From CAVZGO01 sp963774935 (GTDB lineage: Bacteria; Chloroflexota; Anaerolineae; Anaerolineales; UBA4823), in the NCBI GenBank assembly GCA_963774935.1, contig CAVZGO010000007.1, positions 124,001-188,000 of the forward strand: a stretch of 64,000 nt of DNA, written 5' to 3'. Below the pieces are notes generated by a model. It did no database searches and was not told the DNA's origin. It saw only the letters and a program-made list of their open reading frames with translations. A program made the translations under genes and the position numbers. Numbering within the stretch: the stretch's first letter is position 1; every line of letters begins with the position of its first letter. This document shows, piece by piece, positions 17,634 to 26,863 of the stretch.

Positions 17634-20411
17634 CTATCCATACAGATGCCGGACAATCTCAGCCTGATCAACTGGCAGGTGGTCCACCCGGTACCCAACC
17701 GCATTATAGATCGCATTGGTGATCGCCGGTGTGGTCGGAATGCTGACAATTTCACCCACGCCCTTGGCGCCGTAAGGACCTGCTTCTACAGGATGCTCAA
17801 CCACGATAGGAATTATTTCGGGGGTTAGAGCAATGGATGGCACGCGGTATCGCGCCAGCCTGTCAGTAAACACTTTACCTTCTTCGACAATAAAATCCTC
17901 GGTCAAGGCATTGCCCAGCCCCATCATCACTCCACCCTCAATCTGACCTTTCAATCCTAACGGATTCAACGCCCTGCCAACATCGTTGGCAGAAATGACT
18001 CGCAAGACACGCACCTCCCCTGATAGCGTATTCACCTCAACCTCGGCAGCCTGGGCGGCAAAAGAAAAAACAAAATGCATATTGCCCCCCTTCCCCAACG
18101 GACGGGTTACCGGCGCCCAATACTCATATAAGGCGCGCGGCTCACGTCCTTCATCCTTCATAAGAGCTACCACATCACCTAGCTGTATCGTCTGACCGTT
18201 GACTTGCGCCAGCCCTTCAAGAAAGCGCACCTGCTCCGGCGGGCAGTCATACTTCTCAGCCAGGGTGGATGCGAGCGCCTGCCGCAAAGTCTGCGCGGCA
18301 TGCAAAGCCGCATTGCCGGTGACGAAAGTCTGGCGCGAAGCGGTGGTCGGCCCGCCGTCTGGGGTCAAATCAGTATCCATGACCAGTACCTTAACTCGCT
18401 CAGCAGGCAGGTCAAATTCCTGCGCTACGATCATCTGCAAGACGGTAACCAATCCCTGCCCCAATTCAGCCGATGATGTACGGACCTCCAGAGTGCCATC
18501 TGTGAATAACTCGACTTCAGCACCTGCCTTGTCAGGTGCACCACCGCCCAGCCCAGTATTTTTGAAGGCTACAGCAAAACCCCAGGCGCGGCGCAAGTGC
18601 GGCGCACCGGGCACTGCCTGTGATGAAAAAGGCAGCGCACCAGCCAATTTCTTCATTTCCTTTTCAACACGATCAATACACTCCAACAATCCCACACTTT
18701 CCTGTAGCACCTGACCGGTATTGGTAATGCTGCCGACGCGCAGCGCATTAACCCGGCGCAGCTCCACCGGGTCCATATCCAGGTGGGCAGCCAGGATATC
18801 CATCATGCTCTCAACAGCAAATGCTGATTGGGTTACACCAAACCCCCGGAATGCGCCTGCCGGTGGATTATTGGTGTACATGGCATAACAATCAGCGCGT
18901 GCATGCGGAACCTCATAAGGCCCGGAAGAATGCGTGGTCGCGCGGGTCAAAACTTTTTCCCCCAATGAAGCATACGCGCCTGTGTCACCAAACAATTCGG
19001 TCTCAATCGCAGTGAGACGACCATCCTGCCGGGCACCCAGCTTTACCCGAATCTGTGTAGCATGTCGTTTGGGATGCACAAGCAGGCTCTCGTGACGGTC
19101 AAAAAGCAGCTTTACCGGTCGCCCGGTCTTGTGCGCCAGCATGGCGGTATGGATTTGACCCATAATATCTTCCTTCCCGCCAAAGCCGCCACCGACCAGT
19201 TGACCGATGATACGCACCCGTTCCTCGGACCATCCAAGCGATCTAGCTACCTGGCTGCGGTCTGCATACGGGATTTGAGAACCAACATACACCTCAATAC
19301 GATCATCGTCTGTGAGCCGGGCAACACAACACTCAGGCTCTAAAAAGGCGTGGTCTGTCATTTGGGTTTTGAAAGTCCGCTCTAAAATAATATCTGCATC
19401 CTCAAACCCTTGTTGAACGTCGCCTTTGCGCACTTTGATGTGTTTGAGTAAATTACCAGAGGCATGTAAAACAGGCGCATCAGGCTGGCGCGCCTGGACC
19501 GGATCACTGACGACCGGCTGCAGATCATACTCTGCCTGGATCAACTCCAATGCCTGAGAGGCAATCTCCCGGCTCTCTGCCGCGACGATCGCTACTGCAT
19601 CCCCTACATAGCGAATTCGTTCTCCCAGCCCCACCATCACCGGCCAATCATAAATTACCAGGCCATGGTTATGCTCTCCGGGAATATCTTCTGCCGTCAG
19701 CACAGCTACTACGCCAGGCAACTGGCGTGCTGCATCCACATTGAGGCTGCGCAAAGTGGCATGCGGGATGCCGGCGCGCTTGACCCGCGCATGCAACATG
19801 CCGTCGAATTGCAAGTCGTCCGTATAAACTGCCTGCCCGGTTACTTTTGAGACTGCATCAGGTCGCGGTACCTGCGTGCCAATCATCGAGAAATCCTTCG
19901 AGCTTATCGGAAGAACTGGTGCAGGAATCGGCTGACCTGTTCGAAATGCATACGCTGCAGCCTGGATTGCCGCGATGATGGTTGGGTAACCAGCGCAGCG
20001 ACACAGAGTGTCTTTTAATGCGTGGCGAATATCTGCTTCGGAGGGATCAGGATTCTTCTGCAATAACGCATACGCCGTAACAAGTTGTCCGGGAATGCAA
20101 AAACCGCACTGCACTGCGCCGTAGTCGATGAAAGCTTGCTGCAGTGGGTGGAGACTGAAACTATCACCATCGCCAGGGTCAGCTAACCCTTCGATAGTGA
20201 TCACGCGCCGACCTGCAGCCCGAGCAGCGGGATAAGTGCATGACAGCACCGGCTTTCCGTCTACCAGAACCGTGCAGGCGCCGCATTCTGATTCATTACA
20301 TCCGATTTTTGTGCCAATCAGATGCAGCCGCTCACGTAACAAGTCGGCAAGCATTTCCCCTGGCAGGGGATCAACCGTGTAATTATGACCATTTACCGAT
20401 AATTCCATCAT
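17634..20411 (-). CDS. XdhD-like molybdenum hydroxylase, fused 2Fe-2S and molybdopterin subunits
   Basis: 925 aa. Residues 1-160 are the 2Fe-2S module with CNESECGACTVLVDG, CGFCIPGQLV and CRCAGYP cysteine sets. From about 175 the molybdopterin subunit follows, with GGGFGGKEDIMGQ, AFRGFGVTQSAFAVE, and the catalytic-glutamate region GPYGAKGVGEIVSIP near the C-terminus. The fusion matches E. coli XdhD (putative hypoxanthine oxidase) rather than the split XdhABC. XdhD-type enzymes linked to ssnA and ygfM have been proposed to carry a labile selenium ligand. The yqeB/yqeC-type maturation genes are not in this window, so Se-dependence is inference. The FAD partner is encoded 8 nt upstream. Confidence 0.93.
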   Translation of the reverse strand: MMELSVNGHNYTVDPLPGEMLADLLRERLHLIGTKIGCNESECGACTVLVDGKPVLSCTYPAARAAGRRVITIEGLADPGDGDSFSLHPLQQAFIDYGAVQCGFCIPGQLVTAYALLQKNPDPSEADIRHALKDTLCRCAGYPTIIAAIQAAAYAFRTGQPIPAPVLPISSKDFSMIGTQVPRPDAVSKVTGQAVYTDDLQFDGMLHARVKRAGIPHATLRSLNVDAARQLPGVVAVLTAEDIPGEHNHGLVIYDWPVMVGLGERIRYVGDAVAIVAAESREIASQALELIQAEYDLQPVVSDPVQARQPDAPVLHASGNLLKHIKVRKGDVQQGFEDADIILERTFKTQMTDHAFLEPECCVARLTDDDRIEVYVGSQIPYADRSQVARSLGWSEERVRIIGQLVGGGFGGKEDIMGQIHTAMLAHKTGRPVKLLFDRHESLLVHPKRHATQIRVKLGARQDGRLTAIETELFGDTGAYASLGEKVLTRATTHSSGPYEVPHARADCYAMYTNNPPAGAFRGFGVTQSAFAVESMMDILAAHLDMDPVELRRVNALRVGSITNTGQVLQESVGLLECIDRVEKEMKKLAGALPFSSQAVPGAPHLRRAWGFAVAFKNTGLGGGAPDKAGAEVELFTDGTLEVRTSSAELGQGLVTVLQMIVAQEFDLPAERVKVLVMDTDLTPDGGPTTASRQTFVTGNAALHAAQTLRQALASTLAEKYDCPPEQVRFLEGLAQVNGQTIQLGDVVALMKDEGREPRALYEYWAPVTRPLGKGGNMHFVFSFAAQAAEVEVNTLSGEVRVLRVISANDVGRALNPLGLKGQIEGGVMMGLGNALTEDFIVEEGKVFTDRLARYRVPSIALTPEIIPIVVEHPVEAGPYGAKGVGEIVSIPTTPAITNAIYNAVGYRVDHLPVDQAEIVRHLYG

Positions 20412-20419
20412 TTACCAAC

Positions 20420-21304
20420 CTATTCATCGTCCCTGTTTGCACGGTTCCAGGCAACCTCTAAGGTCTCGCGCAGTAGAACCCCAGCCATATGCCGGCGATA
20501 AGTTTCGGTTGCGCGATGGGGGCTGGTGCGGAACCGTGCTTCAACCAACAAAGCATTCAATGCAATTTCCACGTGCTCGGTGTTATAAACCTGGCCGCGT
20601 AAACATTCTTCTGTTTTCTTTGCCCGATATGGAATTGGACTAGCAGGACCAATGGCAATACGAATATCCACAATCTCGTCATTCTTCCGCAGCAGCCAGA
20701 CCGCCATATTTAAGATTGCGATAGCGACACCCTGTGGTCGCATGATTCGCCGGTGGGCAGATGCCTGACCCGCCTGCCTCAAAGGCAATGAAAAGCCTAC
20801 TAACAGCTCATGCTTTTCTTGTAAAGCGGATCGACCTGGTCCCAGGAACAATTGATCAACCGGCACCTGGCGCTCACCGTTCATCCCAGCAACGATGGCT
20901 TGAGCATCCAAGGCAAGCAACGCAATTGTGCCGTCTGCAGCCGGCAGCGCATGAGCAACATTTCCCCCAAGAGTGGCTGTATTCCGCACCTGAGGCCCTC
21001 CAATCAGACTGCAGGCTTCGTAAATTGCCAGGGCATGATCCTTCACCAGGGGCGATTCAATTACCTGGTTGAGTGGTACTGCTGCACCGATGTAAAGCCG
21101 CTCCTGGAAAATATCCAGGAGCGCCATCTCAGGAATATTGGTTATATCAATTAAGGATTCCAGTGGATTTTGGCGGCCTTGCTGCAAATCCAGCAACAAA
21201 TCTGTTCCGCCTGCGATGAAACGGGTTGAATCAGGAGCTGCTGACATCATAGCCAGCGCATCAGCGATCGTTTTTGGTTGGTAGTAATTCTCCCAGAGTC
21301 TCAT
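20420..21304 (-). CDS. FAD-binding subunit of the XdhD-like molybdenum hydroxylase (YgfM/CoxM type)
   Basis: About 294 aa. The FAD domain starts at MRLWENYYQP and shows FIAGGTDLLLDLQQG and TATLGGNVAHALPAADG, the two standard FAD pyrophosphate motifs, followed by a CO_deh_flav_C end. The ATG at 21304 is used because family members begin with this segment. The frame is open further upstream, but that part overlaps a folded leader. It passes electrons between the 2Fe-2S centres and NAD. It is the first gene of the 12-gene minus-strand operon. Confidence 0.93.
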   Translation of the reverse strand: MRLWENYYQPKTIADALAMMSAAPDSTRFIAGGTDLLLDLQQGRQNPLESLIDITNIPEMALLDIFQERLYIGAAVPLNQVIESPLVKDHALAIYEACSLIGGPQVRNTATLGGNVAHALPAADGTIALLALDAQAIVAGMNGERQVPVDQLFLGPGRSALQEKHELLVGFSLPLRQAGQASAHRRIMRPQGVAIAILNMAVWLLRKNDEIVDIRIAIGPASPIPYRAKKTEECLRGQVYNTEHVEIALNALLVEARFRTSPHRATETYRRHMAGVLLRETLEVAWNRANRDDE

Positions 21305-21410
21305 GGATCGGCGGAACCTCAAACTGAAGTATCGTCTGATTGGCGGCACTTTTCGACGGGGAGCTCCCCCGACGCCGCCGCAGGAAAGACCTGCGACGAC
21401 CACCGATCCG
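21305..21410 (-). promoter_or_regulatory. Structured 5' leader of the XdhD/F420/Lux operon (riboswitch-like, unassigned)
   Basis: In RNA sense, GGATCGG (21409-21403) can pair with CCGATCC (21311-21305), which ends right at the AUG. Inside lie a CGCAGG/CCTGCG hairpin with a 5-nt loop (21379-21395) and a GGCGGC/GCCGCC stem (21342-21347 with 21374-21379) enclosing the palindrome GGGGAGCTCCCC (21358-21369). The outer and GGCGGC stems cannot be used to their full length together with the CGCAGG hairpin at every base, so more than one fold is possible. I do not recognise a known class; a Moco- or purine-related sensor would fit the genes. Confidence 0.4.
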
Positions 21411-21499
21411 GCAAATCCTATTTTAACATGGAACATCAAGCGATACTTTAAAAATCGCATATAATCTACTCACCCAATCCACTCAACCGGAGGAAAACC

Positions 21500-21970
21500 A
21501 TGTTCCAAGGTAAGCTTGTTTCAATTCACCTGACCACTGAGTCAGGTCAACCAATGAAGAGCATTGAAAAAGCTCGCCTGGTTCCAGGGCGAGGAATGGA
21601 GGGCGACCGTTATTATGCCCAGACCGGCACTTACTCGAACGAGTCCGGCCCTGACCGAGAATTAACCCTGATAGAGATCGAAGCCCTGGAGGCACTCTCA
21701 CACGAAGAGGGTATCGAGCTTATTACCGGAGAAACACGCCGCAACCTGATCACTCGTGGAGTTCCCCTCAATCACCTTGTCGGTCAAGAATTCATGGTCG
21801 GTGAAGTCAAATTAAAGGGAGTCCGGTTATGCGAGCCATGCAACCACCTGGTTAAGCTGACCGGGAAGCCAGGAGTATTACCGGGATTAATCCATCGCGG
21901 AGGATTGCGCGCCCAGGTGCTCTCCGAAGGTACGATCTACATCGATGATTCGATTACTGTAACGAGCTGA
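21500..21970 (+). CDS. MOSC-domain protein
   Basis: 156 aa. It is a stand-alone MOSC (MoCo sulfurase C-terminal) domain. The start (KLVSIHLTTESGQPMKSIEKARLVPGRGMEGDRYY) gives the typical GxxGDRY motif near residue 38, and a conserved cysteine lies in RLCEPCNHL. MOSC proteins bind molybdenum cofactor or carry sulfur for it. It is divergently placed from the molybdenum hydroxylase operon, which fits a cofactor-related role. It has a strong CGGAGGA ribosome binding site and a TATAAT at 21460-21465. Confidence 0.88.
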   Translation: MFQGKLVSIHLTTESGQPMKSIEKARLVPGRGMEGDRYYAQTGTYSNESGPDRELTLIEIEALEALSHEEGIELITGETRRNLITRGVPLNHLVGQEFMVGEVKLKGVRLCEPCNHLVKLTGKPGVLPGLIHRGGLRAQVLSEGTIYIDDSITVTS

Positions 21971-22018
21971 TCGTCTCATTGATTAACAAATGAAGCTTCA
22001 TTAAATACAGGAGAAATT

Positions 22019-23395
22019 ATGACCCACTTACTAGAACAAGCTCTACAACATGGAAAAGAAAATCGCCAGCGCTTCCTGGACGAGCTGATTGAATTTGTCA
22101 GCATCCCGTCCGTATCCACCGACCCTGCAGCGGTACCGGCGATCCAACAAGCCGCGCAATGGGTAGCCGGACAACTGCGCGATCTTGGCTTCCAAAAGGT
22201 TACGATCTATCCCACAGCCAAACACCCGGTTGTCTACGGTGAGAACCTGGCAGCAGGCCCCAAAAAACCCACGGTACTGATATACGGGCACTATGATGTC
22301 CAGCCGCCTGAGCCGCTAGAATTGTGGGAATCCCCACCTTTTGAGCCAACGCAGCGCGGCGAGAATCTGTATGGACGCGGGGCATCCGACATGAAAGGTC
22401 AGGTGATGGCCAGTTTGAAAGCAGTTGAAGGGCTGACAGCCAATGGGGGCTTGCCCGTTAATATCAAATACTTAGTCGAAGGCGAGGAAGAGATTGGATC
22501 GCCCAGCCTGGATGCATTCATAATCGAACATCAGGACCTGTTAGCGTGCGATTACGCCATCAATCCCGACACCGGGATGATCGGTGAAGATATCCCAACG
22601 ATTACGTTTGGATTGCGCGGGCTGGCATATTTTGAGCTTCGATTGACCGGACCCGATCGCGACCTGCACTCAGGCATCTTTGGGGGAGCCGTGCACAACC
22701 CCGCCCAGGTCCTGTGTGAGCTGATTGCTGGCATGCATGACAGCCAGGGACGGATTACGCTGCCCGGTTATTATGACAGCGTACGGCCTATGGATAACGA
22801 GGAGCGTGAAGAGCTAGCCCGGCTGCCAATGGGGGAAGATTTTTACCTGAAACAGACCGGGGCGCCAGCATTATACGGTGAGGCAGGGTTTTCTCCCGTC
22901 GAGCGAACCGGTGGACGACCGACGCTTGAAGTGAACGGATTGCTTTCTGGTTTTACCGGTGAGGGATCAAAAACCGTGCTGCCTTCAAAAGCAATGGCGA
23001 AAATATCAATGCGCCTGGTACCCGACCAGGATCCAGACCAGGTGCACCAACAGCTCATCCAGTATTTACAGGAGAACGCGCCCAATTCCGTCAAGTGGGA
23101 AGTAATCAAGATGGCAGGCGGAGCAGCATCCATCACAGACCGCCACATGCCGGCTGTGAGTGCCCTCAGCCAGGCCCTGGAAGATACCTGGGGTAAACGG
23201 CCTGTCTTTAAGCGCGAAGGGGGCAGCGTGCCGGTTGTCTCACAAATGCGCAAGATCCTTGGGATCGAGTCGGTGCTGACAGGGTTTGGATTGCCTGATG
23301 ATAATCTCCATGCCCCCAACGAAAAAGTCCATATCCCCACATACTACCGAGGGATCGAAGCGTTTACCCGCTTCTTGTACTTGTTAGGTGAATAA
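22019..23395 (+). CDS. M20 family dipeptidase/deacylase
   Basis: 458 aa. The zinc-dependent M20 signature is clear: VLIYGHYDVQPPEP (first ligand His and catalytic Asp), YGRGASDMKGQ, VEGEEEIGSPS (catalytic Glu), and a late FGLPDDNLHAPNE. The order and length match the CNDP/PepV-like 'dipeptidase' group. It hydrolyses small peptides or N-acyl amino acids in the cytoplasm. It is preceded by the MOSC gene by 48 bp and followed by a long hairpin terminator. Confidence 0.93.
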   Translation: MTHLLEQALQHGKENRQRFLDELIEFVSIPSVSTDPAAVPAIQQAAQWVAGQLRDLGFQKVTIYPTAKHPVVYGENLAAGPKKPTVLIYGHYDVQPPEPLELWESPPFEPTQRGENLYGRGASDMKGQVMASLKAVEGLTANGGLPVNIKYLVEGEEEIGSPSLDAFIIEHQDLLACDYAINPDTGMIGEDIPTITFGLRGLAYFELRLTGPDRDLHSGIFGGAVHNPAQVLCELIAGMHDSQGRITLPGYYDSVRPMDNEEREELARLPMGEDFYLKQTGAPALYGEAGFSPVERTGGRPTLEVNGLLSGFTGEGSKTVLPSKAMAKISMRLVPDQDPDQVHQQLIQYLQENAPNSVKWEVIKMAGGAASITDRHMPAVSALSQALEDTWGKRPVFKREGGSVPVVSQMRKILGIESVLTGFGLPDDNLHAPNEKVHIPTYYRGIEAFTRFLYLLGE

Positions 23396-23413
23396 CCGAG
23401 TTTCATAAGACAA

Positions 23414-23460
23414 AACACGAATGGGTGGAGCACAGGCACTAGGCTCCACCCATTCGTGTT
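23414..23460 (+). terminator. Hairpin terminator after the M20 dipeptidase
   Basis: AACACGAATGGGTGGAGC pairs perfectly with GCTCCACCCATTCGTGTT across a short loop, an 18-bp stem. The following sequence is A/T-rich (AAATATAATA) rather than a clean T-run, so termination efficiency is uncertain. Confidence 0.7.
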
Positions 23461-23532
23461 AAATATAATAACTCTATCAGAGAATGCCCGGCGGGGTTGA
23501 CGGGTGACCTACAAACCTATACAATCGGAGCT

Positions 23533-24414
23533 ATGAATGAAAGAATGCCCAGTTATGGTGGTCAAGCAGTGATCGAAGGGGTGATGATGCGCGGCTCGCA
23601 GAATGTAGCAATTGCGATGCGCGCTCCAAACCAGGAAATTGTGGTTCACACCGAACCCTTATCCAACATATACAAGTCACGCATTACAAAAATACCATTT
23701 CTCCGTGGCTTGATCGGTTTATGGGATGCGCTCGGATTAGGGATGCGCGCCCTGACAGTATCAGCCAACACTCAAACCGGCGAGGATGAAAAGCTCGAAG
23801 GCGTACAACTCTACCTTACCCTCGGCGTATCGCTGACGATTGGGATTGGCTTTTTCTTCCTGTTACCAGCCGGGATTGGTCAAGCCAGCGAATATTTTTT
23901 CGGATTGAATTCCTGGTGGAGTAATGTGCTGGAAGGTCTGACTCGCCTGGCTTTGCTCATCCTCTATATCTGGGGAATCGGAAAGCTACCCGATATCCGC
24001 AGGGTATTTGCTTATCATGGCGCTGAGCACAAGACAATTAACACGTACGAGGCTGGTGATGAGCTGACCCCGGAAAATGTCGAAAAGCACTCGCTAGAAC
24101 ACCCTCGCTGCGGAACCTCTTTCTTGCTGACATTGGTTCTATTTTCTGTGCTCCTGTTCAGCCTGCTCGGGCCACTGCCATTGGGCTTGCGTCTCGCCAG
24201 CCGCATCCTGCTCCTGCCCGTGCTGGCAATGGTCTCGTACGAATATATCCGCTGGACAGCACACCATCTGCAATGGGCTGTCGTCCGCTGGATGATCAAA
24301 CCCGGCCTGGCATTACAAAGACTCACCACCCGAGAACCGACCCAGGAAATGCTTGAGGTGGCAATCGCAGCTTTTAATGCCATGAAGGCCAAAGAGAGCC
24401 TGATTAACCTTTGA
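23533..24414 (+). CDS. yqhQ: YqhQ-like membrane protein (DUF1385)
   Basis: About 293 aa. The family hallmarks are present: YGGQAVIEGVMMRG at the N-terminus, YHGAEHKTINTYE in the middle, and HPRCGTSFLL, followed by hydrophobic segments. Three or four membrane helices are visible (about residues 95-120, 140-165, 205-230). The ATG at 23533 has GGAG upstream and removes a non-conserved lead. Function is not established in the family. Confidence 0.9.
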   Translation: MNERMPSYGGQAVIEGVMMRGSQNVAIAMRAPNQEIVVHTEPLSNIYKSRITKIPFLRGLIGLWDALGLGMRALTVSANTQTGEDEKLEGVQLYLTLGVSLTIGIGFFFLLPAGIGQASEYFFGLNSWWSNVLEGLTRLALLILYIWGIGKLPDIRRVFAYHGAEHKTINTYEAGDELTPENVEKHSLEHPRCGTSFLLTLVLFSVLLFSLLGPLPLGLRLASRILLLPVLAMVSYEYIRWTAHHLQWAVVRWMIKPGLALQRLTTREPTQEMLEVAIAAFNAMKAKESLINL

Positions 24415-24456
24415 TTTAAGAAGGTGCAGTCCAGGCTGAAATGGAAGTCACGCCGG

Positions 24457-25890
24457 ATGGCTGACAAAACCCGAAATGCATCAGCCGCTGCTATTCTTCG
24501 AATGGGGTTTTTGGCTCTCCTTCTGTTTCTTGCGGCATGTGCCGGTGCTGCTTCCAATCTTTCCCCGACTGTGACCCTCGAAACGACCCCAACCAGCCAA
24601 AGCCTGCCGGATTTGGTAGTCCTTTCAGCAACCCTGGAAAGCCTGTCAGTAATATCCTGCAGCGATCCAGAATCTCATCTGGGAATCTCTGTACTGGTCG
24701 GCAACCAGGGGTTGGTGGAAGCAGGCAGCTTTTCGGTTGATGTTAACGGAGATCATCAGATGGTCGACGCAGGACTTGCACCCGGTGCAGAAATCAGATT
24801 GGGTTTTCCGGAATTTTCAGAAAAAGTCGTAGTGACAGTTGACTGGAATAGTCAGGTGGCAGAGATCAACGAACAAAATAACCGGTTTGAGGTACTTTTA
24901 CAATCTCCCACACTGCCTGCTGAATGTCTGCCAACCCCAACCCCAGTTATCTCTTTACAAAACCCGGTAGCACAATTAAATGGGCATACAGGCAAGGTGC
25001 TCAGCATCGCTTTCTCGCCTGATGGCGGGCTGCTGGCATCGGGCTCGGTGGACAACACTTTACGACTTTGGCGGGTCGAAGATTGGTCGCTGCTGCGAAC
25101 CATGCCCGGGCATGCTTTCCCGGTTCTGGAGCTTAGCTTCTCACCGAGCGGCGCGATCTTAGCTACTGGTTCCACTGACGGCTTGTTGCGTATCTGGCAG
25201 GTTTCAAATGGCTCACTATATAAGACGCTCTCAGGACATGCGGGGTGGATTACAGCACTGGCGTATTCACCCAACAGCCGCTACCTGGCTTCTGCGGCAG
25301 ACGATTTCACTATCCGTCTATGGCGGCTATCTGATTACCGCCAGGCTCTGGTGATCGATGAGGGCATGTCCGGCATCAACGACCTGGCATACTCTTCGGA
25401 TGGCGAACAATTAGCCTGGGCGGAAGAAAATGGTACTGTGCGCGTCTGGAGTATCTCTCGCACAGCCTGGGATAAACTCCTGACCGGCCCAAATCAGCCT
25501 GCGAGAACCGTTAATTTCTTAACGAATAACAACTGGCTGGCAGCCGGGTATGATGATGGGCATATTCGCATATGGTCCCTGGATGATGGCAACTTATTGT
25601 TGGATGTGGCTGCGCACATAGGTGCGATCAATGCCGTGGCGACTTCTCTGGATGGGCGCTGGCTGGTTAGCGCCTCCCGCGATGAACCACTCAAGCTTTG
25701 GCGGATCGAAAATACAGCGGCGTCAAGTGAGACCTCGTCTCAAGATCCCCTGGTGCAACTGAACCTGAACAGCATCCTATCGGGCTCCAACGGCCTGATT
25801 AATGACCTTGCGTTTTCCATGGATAACCGCTGGATTGCCTCAGCAGCTAACGATAATACAATTTTGATCTGGCAGGTACCAGAGCCATAA
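24457..25890 (+). CDS. WD40-repeat lipoprotein with CARDB-like domain
   Basis: About 477 aa. A signal peptide with lipobox (FLALLLFLAACAG) predicts a lipid anchor outside the cytoplasmic membrane. Next comes a beta domain resembling CARDB (LPDLVVLSATLES...EINEQNNRFEV, roughly residues 35-145). From about residue 160 there are seven WD40-type repeats, each with the pattern GHxxxVxxLxxSPDG...LASGSxDxTxRLW (for example LLASGSVDNTLRLW, YLASAADDFTIRLW). It is probably a scaffold or cell-surface binding protein. I start at the ATG giving the lipobox; an upstream GTG at 24424 is possible. Confidence 0.85.
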   Translation: MADKTRNASAAAILRMGFLALLLFLAACAGAASNLSPTVTLETTPTSQSLPDLVVLSATLESLSVISCSDPESHLGISVLVGNQGLVEAGSFSVDVNGDHQMVDAGLAPGAEIRLGFPEFSEKVVVTVDWNSQVAEINEQNNRFEVLLQSPTLPAECLPTPTPVISLQNPVAQLNGHTGKVLSIAFSPDGGLLASGSVDNTLRLWRVEDWSLLRTMPGHAFPVLELSFSPSGAILATGSTDGLLRIWQVSNGSLYKTLSGHAGWITALAYSPNSRYLASAADDFTIRLWRLSDYRQALVIDEGMSGINDLAYSSDGEQLAWAEENGTVRVWSISRTAWDKLLTGPNQPARTVNFLTNNNWLAAGYDDGHIRIWSLDDGNLLLDVAAHIGAINAVATSLDGRWLVSASRDEPLKLWRIENTAASSETSSQDPLVQLNLNSILSGSNGLINDLAFSMDNRWIASAANDNTILIWQVPEP

Positions 25891-25894
25891 CCTT

Positions 25895-26851
25895 ATGCAA
25901 CAGGACAAGAAGAGATCCTTAGGCCGGAAGATTGCAGTACCGGGCATTTTATTAACGGTGCTTTGCCTGGGTGGGGTGATCATCCTGGCAGGTTTGATCT
26001 GGTTTAAAGCCGGACTTCGACCCCAACCTCAAGAAGTAAATCGTGGCATTTTCCAGGGAGTAACTTATATACGCGACACACGCCAGGAACCACGACCCAT
26101 GGTGATCCACATCATCAAAATCGACCTGCGGCAGGCTGGAATATCTTTCCTCGTCACCCCAGGCGATCCTGAAGCAGACCTTCCTCTTCAAGCGCGCACC
26201 ACTTCCCAATTTCTAAAAGAATTCTCCTGCCAGCTAGCCATTAATGGGGATGGTTTCACCCCCTGGTATTCGCGCAGCTTGCTGTCTTATTACCCGCACA
26301 GCGGCGATCCGGTTGCTCCGCTAGGAATGGCTGCCTCGCGAGGGACGATTTACTCAGGCAATGAAGTAAATCATCCTGTGCTTTACATATCACAGACCAA
26401 CCAGGCTCGGATTAACACACCAGCGGGAAAGATCTACAACGCTATCTCTGGGACGCCGATGGTCGTCAATCGCGGCCAGCCATATACCGACCGGACAAAT
26501 GCTGCCGACCCTGCTACAGGAGAGCTGCCTGCCGACCGCGACACTCCCCAGCCGCGCACCGCCGTCGGCCTGGATAAACGCAGTCGTACATTGATTCTGG
26601 TAGTTGTAGATGGACGCCAACCGGGTTTCAGTCAAGGTGCAACCCTGGCTGAACTGGCTGATATATTAATTGAGCACGGCGCATACACCGCTATGAATTT
26701 GGATGGGGGTGGATCGTCAACCCTGGTTGTTGAAAACACTATTGGCGGTGCTTCCGTGCTGAATTCGCCGATTGACCAGGGCATCCCTGGTCGCCAGAGG
26801 CCAGTAGGCAACCACCTGTGCGTCTTTGCGCCTCCACTTGGAGATGAATAA
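25895..26851 (+). CDS. Phosphodiester glycosidase family protein (NAGPA domain), membrane-anchored
   Basis: 318 aa. One N-terminal membrane helix (about residues 15-37) is followed by a NAGPA/DUF2233 domain. Key segments are AINGDGFTPW, PRTAVGLDKRSRTLILVVVDGRQPG and AMNLDGGGSSTLVV. Relatives cleave N-acetylglucosamine 1-phosphodiesters or related cell-surface glycans. It follows the WD40 lipoprotein by 4 bp, so both probably act at the cell surface. Confidence 0.88.
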   Translation: MQQDKKRSLGRKIAVPGILLTVLCLGGVIILAGLIWFKAGLRPQPQEVNRGIFQGVTYIRDTRQEPRPMVIHIIKIDLRQAGISFLVTPGDPEADLPLQARTTSQFLKEFSCQLAINGDGFTPWYSRSLLSYYPHSGDPVAPLGMAASRGTIYSGNEVNHPVLYISQTNQARINTPAGKIYNAISGTPMVVNRGQPYTDRTNAADPATGELPADRDTPQPRTAVGLDKRSRTLILVVVDGRQPGFSQGATLAELADILIEHGAYTAMNLDGGGSSTLVVENTIGGASVLNSPIDQGIPGRQRPVGNHLCVFAPPLGDE

Positions 26852-26863
26852 TCATCGCGAGGG

